DNA from: Lachnospiraceae bacterium AF51-6-b8A
GTDB taxonomy: Bacteria; Bacillota; Clostridia; Lachnospirales; Lachnospiraceae
Direction: 5' to 3'
Length of the DNA: 64,000 nucleotides
Assembly: GCA_027682585.1 (NCBI GenBank)
Contig: JAQCZH010000004.1
Coordinates: forward strand, 1-64,000
Numbering within the stretch: the stretch's first letter is position 1; every line of letters begins with the position of its first letter. The translations under genes were made by a program, and so were the position numbers. Shown in pieces: positions 54,282 to 63,321 of the stretch. A model generated the notes under the pieces. The model did not search any database. It saw only the letters and a program-made list of their open reading frames with translations, and was not told the DNA's origin.

Positions 54282-54929
54282 TCAGAGCGCAAACATATCC
54301 AGGTCCTCCGCAATGGTCACTCTGCGTCCTTCAACCCCGATTTTACCGTTGGCGATCAGATCAATTGCCTTGGGCAGGATCTTCCACTCCGCCTCCTCCA
54401 TCACGCGCAGCTGCAAGCTTCTGGCATCATCATCATCGCGAACCGCCACCGGTTTCTGCAGGATAATAGGACCTGAATCCATCCCCTCATCCACGAAATG
54501 CACCGTCGCCCCGGTCACCTTGACTCCTCTGGCTAAAACTCCCTCATGAACCTTAAGGCCATAGTAACCCGTTCCGCAAAAGGAAGGAATCAAAGAGGGA
54601 TGAATGTTGATAATGCGATTGGGAAATGCCCGCACCATAGCCGCCGGGATCATAACCAAAAAGCCTGCCAGCACGATCAGATCCGGCTCTGCAGACTGCA
54701 GGGTCTCAAGAAGGACTCTGTTATAATCCTCCCTGTCCGAATGGTCTGCGCGGGAGACACAGACCGCCGGAAGCCCCGCCTTCTTCGCTCTCTTTAGAGC
54801 ATAGGCTCCCGGATTGTTGGACAGGACCTGCACGATCTTGCTATTGCTGATCTTGCCGGAGGCTGCAGCATCCATGATGGCCTGGAGGTTGGTGCCGCCG
54901 CCGGAGACACAGACCGCCACCCTTAACAT
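54282..54929 (-). CDS. purN: Phosphoribosylglycinamide formyltransferase
   Basis: 215 residues. It formylates GAR with 10-formyl-THF, step 3 of purine synthesis. VCVSGGGTNLQAIMD (phosphate loop, about 7-21) and INIHPSLIPSFCG with catalytic Asn and His, then HFVDEGMDSGPIILQ with catalytic Asp, are all present. ATG at 54929 overlaps the purM stop by a few bases. Normal length. Confidence 0.96.
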   Translation of the reverse strand: MLRVAVCVSGGGTNLQAIMDAAASGKISNSKIVQVLSNNPGAYALKRAKKAGLPAVCVSRADHSDREDYNRVLLETLQSAEPDLIVLAGFLVMIPAAMVRAFPNRIINIHPSLIPSFCGTGYYGLKVHEGVLARGVKVTGATVHFVDEGMDSGPIILQKPVAVRDDDDARSLQLRVMEEAEWKILPKAIDLIANGKIGVEGRRVTIAEDLDMFAL

Positions 54930-55948
54930 AAGGTCACACCCTTCTTCCCATCCTCAATATGTCCGATCACATAGGGAATATCTCCCGCGGACTGAATGGC
55001 AGCCATGGCGGCATCTGCATCTGCCGGATCGACAGCTAGCATCATACCGATACCCATATTGTAGGTGTTGTACATCATCCTCTCATCAATCTTTCCTGTC
55101 CTGGCCAGAAGTTTGAAGATAGCAGGAACTTCATAGGAGTCTTTCTCGATGACCGCTCTCTTACCCTCGGGCAGCATGCGGGGGATATTCTCATAGAAAC
55201 CGCCGCCGGTAATGTGACTGCAGGCCTTGATGGTCACGCCAGCCCGACGGATAGCCTTAAGCGCGTGCACATAGATACGGGTGGGAGCCAAAAGCGCCTC
55301 TCCCAGCGTCGTTCCCAACTCCTCATAGCAAGTCTCCAGGGACTCCCGGCTCATCTCAAAGACCCTGCGGACCAGGGAGAAGCCGTTGGAGTGAACACCG
55401 CTGGAAGCCATCCCAATGATAATATCGCCATCTTTGACATGTTCGCCCGTCACAATGTCCTTGCGATCGACCAGACCGACCGCAAAGCCTGCCAGATCAT
55501 ATTCATCCTCAGGCATGAGGCCGGGATGTTCCGCCGTCTCCCCGCCGATCAGGGCACAGTCAGACTGCCTGCAGCCCTCGGCGACACCCTTGACGATGGC
55601 GGCGATCTTCTCCGGATAATTCTTGCCGCAGGCGATATAGTCCAGAAAGAAAAGGGGCTCGCCTCCAGCACAGACCACATCATTGACACACATGGCCACT
55701 GCGTCAATGCCAATTGTATCATGCCTGTCTAAGAGAAAGGCCAGCTTGATCTTGGTGCCGACACCATCGGTTCCGGACAGAAGAACCGGGTCTTCCATAT
55801 CCCTGCATCCGGCCAGGGAAAAGGCCCCCGAGAAACCGCCCAGGCCTCCCAGAACCTCAGGCCGCATGGTCTCTTTGACGTAAGTCTTCATCAGTTCCAC
55901 AGACTTATATCCAGCCTCAATATCAACTCCAGCGCTCTTATAATCCAT
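54923..55948 (-). CDS. purM: Phosphoribosylformylglycinamidine cyclo-ligase (AIR synthetase)
   Basis: 341 residues from ATG at 55948 (AAGGAG five bases upstream). Step 5 of purine synthesis. DYKSAGVDIEAGYKSVELMK at the start, LLSGTDGVGTKIKLA (ATP site) and ALIGGETAEHPG plus HITGGGFYENIPRML are the PurM blocks. It overlaps purN at the stop. purL, the step before, is not in the window. Confidence 0.96.
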   Translation of the reverse strand: MDYKSAGVDIEAGYKSVELMKTYVKETMRPEVLGGLGGFSGAFSLAGCRDMEDPVLLSGTDGVGTKIKLAFLLDRHDTIGIDAVAMCVNDVVCAGGEPLFFLDYIACGKNYPEKIAAIVKGVAEGCRQSDCALIGGETAEHPGLMPEDEYDLAGFAVGLVDRKDIVTGEHVKDGDIIIGMASSGVHSNGFSLVRRVFEMSRESLETCYEELGTTLGEALLAPTRIYVHALKAIRRAGVTIKACSHITGGGFYENIPRMLPEGKRAVIEKDSYEVPAIFKLLARTGKIDERMMYNTYNMGIGMMLAVDPADADAAMAAIQSAGDIPYVIGHIEDGKKGVTLC

Positions 55949-56076
55949 AGTCTCTCCTTTGGAATCGATCAGGATCTCTCTCTGACACGGACAGGTCGCC
56001 CTCAAACCTCACCTGTCCCCGACAAATATATTCTTCATAAGGATCTCCCCCCCCCGGAAGATCCGCAGAGGCAATA

Positions 56077-56577
56077 TCAGTATGCCTGATACCCTGCCTT
56101 CTGCAGCTTCTCATCCTTCTCAAGGACCTGCTTCTTCAGATCCTCAGAGTACTTCTTCAGACGCGCAAGAAGCTGTGGATCGGAGGTGGCCAGGATCTTG
56201 GCCGCTAAGATCCCCGCATTGGCACCGCCGTTGATGGCGACCGTGGCAACCGGAATACCGGATGGCATCTGCACAATGGAATAGAGGGAATCCACTCCTC
56301 CTAAGTCTGAGGTCTTCATGGGAATGCCAATGACCGGCATGGGAAAGAGAGCAGCGCACATTCCGGGCAGATGGGCCGCCTTGCCTGCGCCGGCAATGAT
56401 GACCTTGTAACCTCTTTCTTCAGCGCTCTTAGCATAGTCAAAGAAGACATCCGGCTCTCTGTGCGCCGAGATGATCCGCATCTCGTAGCTGACACCAAGT
56501 TCTTCTAAGATATCGGCTGCCTTCGCCATAATCGGCATATCTGAGTCACTGCCCATTACGATTCCAACCTCTGCCAT
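56077..56577 (-). CDS. purE: N5-carboxyaminoimidazole ribonucleotide mutase, class I PurE
   Basis: 166 residues from ATG at 56577 (AAGGA upstream). It moves the carboxylate of N5-CAIR to C4, step 6 of purine synthesis. GIVMGSDSDMPIM (about 5-17), ISAHREPD with catalytic His and GAGKAAHLPGM are diagnostic. It leads the purE-M-N-D run. The 239-base upstream gap has an A/T-rich promoter-like zone (56700-56745), but I see no purine (guanine/adenine) or ZTP riboswitch consensus in it. Confidence 0.95.
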   Translation of the reverse strand: MAEVGIVMGSDSDMPIMAKAADILEELGVSYEMRIISAHREPDVFFDYAKSAEERGYKVIIAGAGKAAHLPGMCAALFPMPVIGIPMKTSDLGGVDSLYSIVQMPSGIPVATVAINGGANAGILAAKILATSDPQLLARLKKYSEDLKKQVLEKDEKLQKAGYQAY

Positions 56578-56816
56578 ACACGCTTCCTTTCCAGGGCGGA
56601 TCACCCTTTGATTACTGATTGCAGCAGGCTGAAAAAGCATGCGACAATGAATACTTCCTTTTCCGTCGCTCAACTGTCATAAACAAAATCTTCTCAGCCA
56701 TACATTGATATTTTAATTTTACTATATATAAGCACGCATGAATTGTTAGAGTTTCTAATCGAACCGATAAGTTAAATCCGGGTGAATCTGATTCAATCAA
56801 CGAAAAGATCTTCGGT

Positions 56817-58559
56817 TCAATCCAATCCGATCTTCCACCCGATCGCCTCTCGTCTGGAATCAACAAAGCGCCGATAGATCCCCTCCTGCTTCATCAGCTC
56901 GTCATGTCTGCCTCTCTGCACAATCCGCCCCTTGTCTATGACAAAGATCTGATCTGCATTTCTCACCGTCTTTAGGCGATGGGCAATCATCAGGATCGTC
57001 TTCTCTTTGGTCAGCGCCTGAACTGCCTCCATAAGATCCTTCTCATTCTCAGGATCAACATTGGCTGTCGCCTCATCGAGGATAATAATCGGCGCGTCTT
57101 TCATAATCGCTCTTGCAATAGAGATACGCTGTTTCTCCCCTCCGGACAGAGAGACGCCGTTCTCTCCGATCACAGTGTCATATCCGTCTGGCAGCGCCGC
57201 AATGAAACTGTGACAGCAGGCCTTCTTAGCGGCGGCAATAACTTCCTCTATCGGCGCGTCCGGACGGCCAAAGCGAATATTATTCGCAACGGTATCATGG
57301 AAGAGATATACATTTTGAAATACGAAGCTGAAATTCTCCATGAGGGAATCCATCGAATATTCCCTGACATCCTTTTTGTCAAGAGTTACCCTGCCCCGAT
57401 CCACATCCCAGAAACGGGCAATCAGATGACAGAGGGTGGTCTTGCCTCCGCCTGACGGTCCTACAAAGGCTGCTGTGGTTTTCTCCGGAACCACGAGTGA
57501 TATATTGTCGATGATTTTTTTCCTGTCATAGGCGAAATCTATCCCGGACACTTCGATATCATCAGACTTGGGCAGGTATGTCTGTCCCGATATATCCATG
57601 GGCTTTAGGCCAAGCACTTCTCTCCCGCGCTCCACACAGAGGTCAACCACACGCAGAAGAGCGGAATAGGATCCCATTGCCTCAAGACCTGCGAATACCT
57701 GGAAGGACATAATCATCATCAGAAATACAAGAAGCATCTCCATTGTCCCGCTCAGATAAAATCGAATTGAAAAAAGCAGAATCGCAACACCAGTCAGCTT
57801 CAGCACAATATTCTGAAAAGGGACATAGCGGTTGCAGATCATTTCCAGGTTCGTATTGGTATCACCGGCCTTGCGAATCACCTCATCCAGCTTCTTCCTG
57901 GATTGGCCGATCATATTGTAGGCCTTCACCTCTGAAATCCCCTGAATGTATTCCAGCACACCGGAAATAACCCCGGTATCAACCTCAACCTTAATCCCGG
58001 ACATCTTTGCGCTGGCCCGGCGCATCGCGTGATTGATCGCGGCGAACAAGCCGATTCCAGCCAGGCAGATCAGCCCGATTCTCCAGTCAAAGATAAGGAT
58101 CATCAGTGCAATGATCACCGTATTCAAGATCCCCTGTGTCGTCATCATAACAACGCGGGTTGCCACATCACCCAGCTGCTCCATGACATTGGTCGTAATG
58201 GTTGTGATTTCGCCGAGACTGTTCTTGTTGAAATACCCCATGGGCAGGTACCTTAAATGCTCCGCGATCTCAATTCTCTTCCCGGCGCATTCACTGTATC
58301 CCGCAATACACTGCAGCATCGTTGATCTGCCGCGGAAAGCGGACTCTAGAACCACAGAAAAAAGCAGAATCAAAAAGCCGGACAGAATCCTGTTTGCCGA
58401 TATGGAGCCGGATAAGAAACCGTCAAGCACCAGGTAGATGGCCGGAAACTTCGCTGCTTCACAGGCAGCGATAAGCACGCCGATTCCAAGCGTCCGATAA
58501 AACATATGCCGGTTCCGCTCTGTACAAAAATCAAAAAATTTCCTCAATGCAGCGATCAT
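56817..58559 (-). CDS. ABC exporter half-transporter, second subunit
   Basis: 580 residues from ATG at 58559, whose ATGA overlaps the stop of the first subunit gene; AGGAGG precedes it. A fused membrane domain (six helices, about 15-310) and ATPase domain: Walker A GPSGGGKTTLC, Q-loop, signature LSGGEKQRISIARA, Walker B IIILDEATANVD. Together with the next gene it forms a heterodimeric exporter of the YbtPQ/IrtAB style. The substrate is unknown; the DtxR-like palindrome upstream points to metal or siderophore handling. Confidence 0.9.
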   Translation of the reverse strand: MIAALRKFFDFCTERNRHMFYRTLGIGVLIAACEAAKFPAIYLVLDGFLSGSISANRILSGFLILLFSVVLESAFRGRSTMLQCIAGYSECAGKRIEIAEHLRYLPMGYFNKNSLGEITTITTNVMEQLGDVATRVVMMTTQGILNTVIIALMILIFDWRIGLICLAGIGLFAAINHAMRRASAKMSGIKVEVDTGVISGVLEYIQGISEVKAYNMIGQSRKKLDEVIRKAGDTNTNLEMICNRYVPFQNIVLKLTGVAILLFSIRFYLSGTMEMLLVFLMMIMSFQVFAGLEAMGSYSALLRVVDLCVERGREVLGLKPMDISGQTYLPKSDDIEVSGIDFAYDRKKIIDNISLVVPEKTTAAFVGPSGGGKTTLCHLIARFWDVDRGRVTLDKKDVREYSMDSLMENFSFVFQNVYLFHDTVANNIRFGRPDAPIEEVIAAAKKACCHSFIAALPDGYDTVIGENGVSLSGGEKQRISIARAIMKDAPIIILDEATANVDPENEKDLMEAVQALTKEKTILMIAHRLKTVRNADQIFVIDKGRIVQRGRHDELMKQEGIYRRFVDSRREAIGWKIGLD

Positions 58560-60331
58560 ACCAACACACCTCCTTCCTCCTGGTCGGCATCCTTTGCATA
58601 AACATGGGCCTCCCACATCTTCCGATAGAGAGCACAGGAAGTCAGAAGTTCTTCATGCCTTCCCCTGGCCTCAATCTCTCCATCTTTGATTACGACAATC
58701 TGATCAGAGTCAATGATTGTAGAGAGTCTGTGCGCAATCACAATCAGTGTTTTCCCCCTGGAGAGTTCGGAAACTGACCTCTGAATGACAGCCTCGTTCT
58801 CCGGATCTGTATAGGCGGTTGCCTCATCGAGAATCAGAATCGGCGCGTTCTTCATCATCGCCCTCGCAATGGAAATCCTTTGCCGCTCTCCTCCGGATAA
58901 ATGCGCCCCACTGCCGCCCACAATTGTGTCAAAACCCTTTTCGAGTCCCATAATGAAGTCATAGCAGCCGCTCTTTCTGGCGATCTCCTCCACTTCGCGA
59001 TCCGTGGCAGAAGGTCTTCCCATGCGGATATTCTCCCGAACTGAGACATCAAAGAGAAAGCTGTCCTGTGACACATAGGCAATCTGTCCGTTATAATCCG
59101 CAAGTGACATATCCCTGACATCTGTTCCGCCGACAACAATGCTTCCCTCTTTCACGTCCCACAGGGAAGCAATCAGCCTTGCCAGCGTTGACTTTCCGCT
59201 GCCAGATGGCCCTACAAGCGCCGTCACTCTCCCTGCCGGGATATCCAGATCGATACCGTGAAGGACTTCTTTTTCATCATAGCCAAAGCGAACTCCACAC
59301 AGTTTTATGCTGTGGTCTTTTGGCAGATTCCTGCTGACTTTTGGACGCTTGAGCTCAGACAGGTCTAAAATCGCATCAATCTCTCCGAAAATCGAAGTCG
59401 CCTTGGTGATGTCGTCGTTGTAACTCATCACAGTGATGAGAGGCGCAATCAGTCCGCAGGATAAAACCACGATCATAATAAAATCGGGAAGCGAAAGAGA
59501 GCCCTGCATCGTGAATATGGCTCCGACCGGCAGAACAGACAAAAGGGTTGCCGGCGTAATCACCATCCCCAGAGAGAAGGGAACTATGCAGCTGTACATC
59601 CAGTCTATAAAACTGTCCGCGTTTTCCCTGGCGGCATCCGCAAATCGCTGATAGGAACTCTCCGCTTTGCCGAAAGCCTTGATAACTTCGATTCCTCCAA
59701 TATACTCCACGGCCGTATCATTTAAACGCTTCGTTGTCTCCTGCGTTTTCCGGAATCGACTTGCGCTGTCTTTGAACATCCAGGCCATGGCGATTCCCGC
59801 AACTGGAAGCGTGGCAAGTGAGAGCAGAGCCATCCGCCAGTCAATGGTCAGAATGTAAAGAAAGAGCACGATCGGCGCACAGATATTGGCTGTAAACTCC
59901 GGAACGACATGCGCCAGGAGAGGTTCCATGGAATCAGTCCTCTCACAGATGATATTCTTTAATGTCCCGGAGGGCATCCCCTGCACCGTCCCCAGCGGTA
60001 GGCGAGACAGCTTATCGGCAAGAGCAATCCGCACATTCCCTATCAATTTAAAGGTCGTTCTGTGTGATATGTTTGTAGACAGAGTGTGAAAAGTCACACG
60101 CAGGGCCCAAAAGAGGGCCATCATAAGTCCATCCATCAGATAGATCCTGAATTCCCTCTCCCCCGAGAGGAGCTTTCTTACCATATCTCCCATAAGAATA
60201 TAGGGAACAATGGAGCAGACTACCCCGATCACGGCAAAAACCACGCTTTTGATATAGGTGTTTTTATAGTCTCCCGCGAATTGGAAAATGTAGTTAAATA
60301 TCCCCTTTTGTTTTTTCCTCTCTGTATCCAT
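58556..60331 (-). CDS. ABC exporter half-transporter, first subunit
   Basis: 591 residues from ATG at 60331 (AAGGAG upstream). The membrane domain (about 15-310, SVVFAVIGVVCSIVPYILMG first helix) is followed by the ATPase domain: GPSGSGKSTLARLIASLWD (Walker A), LSGGERQRISIARA and ILILDEATAYTD. The N-terminal half resembles YbtP/IrtA-type transporters, whose ABC exporter fold works in siderophore uptake or export. Translationally coupled with the second subunit. It lies downstream of a palindrome typical of metal-dependent repressors (60456-60471). Confidence 0.9.
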   Translation of the reverse strand: MDTERKKQKGIFNYIFQFAGDYKNTYIKSVVFAVIGVVCSIVPYILMGDMVRKLLSGEREFRIYLMDGLMMALFWALRVTFHTLSTNISHRTTFKLIGNVRIALADKLSRLPLGTVQGMPSGTLKNIICERTDSMEPLLAHVVPEFTANICAPIVLFLYILTIDWRMALLSLATLPVAGIAMAWMFKDSASRFRKTQETTKRLNDTAVEYIGGIEVIKAFGKAESSYQRFADAARENADSFIDWMYSCIVPFSLGMVITPATLLSVLPVGAIFTMQGSLSLPDFIMIVVLSCGLIAPLITVMSYNDDITKATSIFGEIDAILDLSELKRPKVSRNLPKDHSIKLCGVRFGYDEKEVLHGIDLDIPAGRVTALVGPSGSGKSTLARLIASLWDVKEGSIVVGGTDVRDMSLADYNGQIAYVSQDSFLFDVSVRENIRMGRPSATDREVEEIARKSGCYDFIMGLEKGFDTIVGGSGAHLSGGERQRISIARAMMKNAPILILDEATAYTDPENEAVIQRSVSELSRGKTLIVIAHRLSTIIDSDQIVVIKDGEIEARGRHEELLTSCALYRKMWEAHVYAKDADQEEGGVLV

Positions 60332-60547
60332 ACTCACTTTCTCCTTTCTGAAAAGCTTCTGCTTCCGCTGTCCCATTGGTTCCGCACAATCTCATTTCCC
60401 CTGATCTTAATTTGTGTTCTGGAATTGTCTCTTTTCTCTTCTTTTGTTTCTATTTGTTAGCCTTGGCTAACCTTCTTTGTTACTATAACACGTGGCAAGC
60501 CACTTGTATATTTGATTCCGTCACTTTCGCCCTGTTGCTGCTCAAAA
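60332..60547. other. Promoter region of the ABC exporter pair
   Basis: Part of a 325-base gap (60332-60656) that also holds the repeat at 60548 and the aminopeptidase terminator. TATAGT on the minus strand near 60483-60488 is a -10 candidate with a weak -35. Two palindromes flank it: GTTAGCCTTGGCTAAC at 60456-60471 and GTGGCAAGCCAC at 60492-60503. No gene is supported. Confidence 0.5.
60456..60471. promoter_or_regulatory. DtxR/IdeR-like palindrome upstream of the ABC exporter
   Basis: GTTAGCCTTGGCTAAC, a 7-bp perfect inverted repeat around TT. Its arms resemble the TTAGG(C/T)TAACC half-sites of DtxR/IdeR/MntR-type repressors. It lies just downstream of the -10 candidate, a common operator position. 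The regulator gene is not in the window. Confidence 0.55.
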
Positions 60548-60592
60548 ACAATGGAATATACGCTCCGTGAATATTCCATTGTCATGAATAAG
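60548..60592 (+). repeat. Dispersed palindromic repeat, best copy
   Basis: ACAATGGAATAT (60548-60559) and ATATTCCATTGT (60571-60582) form a perfect 12-bp inverted repeat around ACGCTCCGTGA, followed by CATGAATAAG. It sits between the ABC exporter promoter and the terminator of the aminopeptidase gene. Confidence 0.9.
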
Positions 60593-60593
60593 A

Positions 60594-60633
60594 TAAAACC
60601 AGCCCCCAGGGAATACTCCCTGGGGGCTGGTCG
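60594..60633 (-). terminator. Intrinsic terminator of the M29 aminopeptidase gene
   Basis: ACCAGCCCCCAGGGA (60598-60612) and CCCTGGGGGCTGGT (60618-60631), a 14-bp stem, with TTTTATC on its 3' side in the minus direction. It lies 25 bases past the stop. Confidence 0.85.
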
Positions 60634-60656
60634 CTTTTCCTGTAAACTTGTGAGGG

Positions 60657-62978
60657 TCAGTCTGTCAGAGGCAGATTCAGTTCTTCCGTTCCCGGCACGA
60701 CAAATTTACCTTCCCGTATGATATCACGATGTCTTCCGTCTGCAAGAATCACTTCAATCGCTTCCAATTCCTCAAAGGGAATGGTGATATCCGTATGACA
60801 GCCAAAGTAAGCCCCGGTCGGGTCCTCCACTCTCCTGCTCGAAATGGAATTCTCCTTGGCGACAATCTCCTTGCCATCGGGATTATAGACCCGGTTATCC
60901 TCCTCATGGGAATAGCAGGTGTCACCCACCGCGAAATGAGGGCCTGTCTTCTCCGCGATCAGAATGGGCAGTTTAGCTCCGATCCCATAGTCTTTGGCCA
61001 TGCGATATGCGGTGGTATTGGTTCCAATGGCGAACTCTCCCATCGGCAGACTCTTATGATGATAGAGGATATTCTCCTCAATCAATCGCCGCCCTTCCTC
61101 CCGGCTCTTAAAATTGCCGCAGGAGTAATCTGCGACCATGCCATCTCGAAAGGTCAGCTGCAGATCCTTAAACTCCATGCCATCCAGATAGACATGCGAG
61201 ACGTGAAGGATTCCATTTGTCCCCTCCAAAACAGGAGACGTGAAAACTTCTCCCACCGGAATATTGACATCAGCGACACAGTTCTCAAACTTGGTCATGT
61301 GCCCGGGATCCGCAGTCTTATAAAGTTCCACCGTGATATCCGTCCGATTTTCCCCCTGCCCCCTGACATGGACCCTCTCTCCCTGATCTAAAAGGTCAAT
61401 CATCTTCTGCTGCATCGTCTGATACTTGTGATAGTCCAGTGTATTGATCTCCATGGTCTTAGCAAAGATCTCATCGAACTTATCCCCAATGGAGGGCAGG
61501 GGAAAGGCGATCATCGTGAAGCTTCTCTCTTTTCCCACAATATAGCGGTTAGTGATCTGGCCGGCCTGCGCCGCATAACTGACATTCAGCCCCTGCTGCC
61601 TGGGACTGTAATGATAATTGGCCTCAGAGTTAACCGCCTTAAAGTCCGGCTGACCGAAGACATCGATCACCGCAGGACCTCCCATACCGCGAGCCAGTTT
61701 CTTATGCTTCTCAAAGGTATCCTGCATGACTTCCAGACGACGCTGATTGAGCCCCGCGTCCAGGTAATAGCCCAGATCATTCTTGTGATCATAGTCAAAC
61801 TGCCGATTCAAAGAGCAGGAGTAGACGCCCCGCTTGCCCTTGCCGCGCCCCTGAATGGAGAGGGTGCTCTCGCGAACCAAAACAGGTGCAAGTCCCATCT
61901 TTCTGAAATTGCAGATTGCCTGACGCACCATGCGTTCCATCCCGATCGGGTATTCTAATTTGACCGTAGATTTGATTGAGAGATCCTTTCCCGTCACCTG
62001 AAAGCCAATGCGATAGCCCTCAGTATAGGTATCTGCCATACGACGAATCTCTTCCTCAGAAAGGCGGTTAAGATAGGCCGCCATGGCCAGCTCATTCTCT
62101 CTGATGGGACTGCCATAAGAATAAAGATAAGACAGGTCATTCAAATCGGATTCCATGACAATGCGGGTCAGAAAATCACGGCTGGGATCAATCAGATTCA
62201 TCACCGCGTCTCGCGTGAAAATCTCACTGTAATCACGATAGAACCAGTATATACTGTCTCTTACCGCATTAACTGCTGCCTTCCTATCCTCCGCCATGGC
62301 AAGATCCCCATGAATCATCACAAAGAGTTCTGCATAAATCGTCAGAAGATCCAGCCTTCCCTCATAGATCCAGGGAACCAGGGCCAAAAGATCCGCGGCA
62401 AAGGCAGACAGAATACCGCCAAGTTTCTCTCCCAACTGTCTGACTGCATAATCCGGGCAGAGATAAGAGGAAGGATAGTGATCTTCACGCAAAGACGCAT
62501 AGAGCTCGTCCTGCCAGCTCTCGCCCTCCTTTCGGGTCAGACGAGGCAGACCCACACGCTCAGTCATCTCTGCCCCGGTATAAATCTGCTCTTCCCTCTC
62601 TCTTCTCTTCTCCAAAAATCCCATGTGCTGATCAATCAGGAGAAAGAAACTGCCGATCCGCATCATATAATCATCAAAGGGTTCCCCTGCCTCGGGATTC
62701 CCTACAATCTGGGTGATCCGTTCCAGCGCCAGTTTATAGCGCTCTCGGAGAATTTCGCCTGCGTCAAAGATCCCTTCCGCATGATTTTCTCTTATATTCT
62801 GATTCCTATGGTCTTTCTTGCGCCGACTCTCTGACTTCTTCATCTGTTCTGCTTTCCGTCTCTGCTGTTCTGCCTCTTTATATCCTGTCTTTTTCTCTGT
62901 GCCAAAACCCCATCCCCATGCGGCATGTTCTGAAAAACAGACGGATCTGTACAAAATCTTCTCTTCCCGATCACGCAT
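60657..62978 (-). CDS. M29-family (AmpS/PepS-like) aminopeptidase with long N-terminal extension
   Basis: 773 residues if read from ATG 62978; 728 from ATG 62843, which has GGAAAG upstream. The C-terminal 370 residues carry M29 motifs: PVGEVFTSPVLEGTNG with metal Glu, YHHKSLPMGEFAIGTN, EKTGPHFAVGDTCYSHEED and YNPDGKEIVAKEN. Classic AmpS/PepS proteins are about 410 residues. Here about 330-380 N-terminal residues with no motif I know are added, including ADLLALVPWIYEGRLDLLTI. It releases N-terminal amino acids from peptides in the cytoplasm. It follows the DUF6142-like gene after 6 bases. Confidence 0.85.
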   Translation of the reverse strand: MRDREEKILYRSVCFSEHAAWGWGFGTEKKTGYKEAEQQRRKAEQMKKSESRRKKDHRNQNIRENHAEGIFDAGEILRERYKLALERITQIVGNPEAGEPFDDYMMRIGSFFLLIDQHMGFLEKRREREEQIYTGAEMTERVGLPRLTRKEGESWQDELYASLREDHYPSSYLCPDYAVRQLGEKLGGILSAFAADLLALVPWIYEGRLDLLTIYAELFVMIHGDLAMAEDRKAAVNAVRDSIYWFYRDYSEIFTRDAVMNLIDPSRDFLTRIVMESDLNDLSYLYSYGSPIRENELAMAAYLNRLSEEEIRRMADTYTEGYRIGFQVTGKDLSIKSTVKLEYPIGMERMVRQAICNFRKMGLAPVLVRESTLSIQGRGKGKRGVYSCSLNRQFDYDHKNDLGYYLDAGLNQRRLEVMQDTFEKHKKLARGMGGPAVIDVFGQPDFKAVNSEANYHYSPRQQGLNVSYAAQAGQITNRYIVGKERSFTMIAFPLPSIGDKFDEIFAKTMEINTLDYHKYQTMQQKMIDLLDQGERVHVRGQGENRTDITVELYKTADPGHMTKFENCVADVNIPVGEVFTSPVLEGTNGILHVSHVYLDGMEFKDLQLTFRDGMVADYSCGNFKSREEGRRLIEENILYHHKSLPMGEFAIGTNTTAYRMAKDYGIGAKLPILIAEKTGPHFAVGDTCYSHEEDNRVYNPDGKEIVAKENSISSRRVEDPTGAYFGCHTDITIPFEELEAIEVILADGRHRDIIREGKFVVPGTEELNLPLTD

Positions 62979-62984
62979 ACCGAA

Positions 62985-63320
62985 TCAGGATAAAATTCCA
63001 AGAATATAGGTCCCCAGCCAGAGAACACTTGCGAAAAGAGGCAGTAAAAGTCCCGGCAGCCGGGAACTTCTGCGATAAGTCTTTATCCTGAACTCCCTGA
63101 TTCCATAATAGAAGGTGACCAGCGAAAAAATCATGAAGAGAACCGCTGTCGCCCCCATAATATTAGGTGTATCGCCGCCAAGCCCCGCTGCCGTATAAGC
63201 CATAAACAAATAGACCGTAATGGACAGACTTGCCAGTACCGCCATGAGTATGGCCAAACCGGATCGGTTCTTCTTCTGATCCATGCGCTGTCTGCGGCGC
63301 CGTCTTTCATCTCTCATCAT
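62985..63320 (-). CDS. DUF6142-like small membrane protein
   Basis: 111 residues. A basic N-terminal end (MRDERRRRRQR) precedes three hydrophobic segments at about 21-41, 49-68 and 85-105 (LFASVLWLGTYILGIL). Its layout matches the small DUF6142 family of Lachnospiraceae. ATG 63320 comes one base after the vanZ stop (TAGAATG), implying coupled translation. Function unknown. Confidence 0.8.
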   Translation of the reverse strand: MMRDERRRRRQRMDQKKNRSGLAILMAVLASLSITVYLFMAYTAAGLGGDTPNIMGATAVLFMIFSLVTFYYGIREFRIKTYRRSSRLPGLLLPLFASVLWLGTYILGILS

Positions 63321-63321
63321 T

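Noticed and set aside
56745..56770. T-loop-like GGTTCGATTAGAAAC on the minus strand, possible tRNA
   Set aside because: No acceptor stem, anticodon arm or D arm can be built around it.
56578..56816. Purine or ZTP riboswitch before purE
   Set aside because: No match to the conserved cores of either class could be found by eye; the region is A/T-rich and promoter-like.
60512..60721. 69-codon plus-strand frame starting near the 60548 palindrome
   Set aside because: It runs through the aminopeptidase terminator and into its 3' end antisense; treated as part of the repeat observation, not as a gene.
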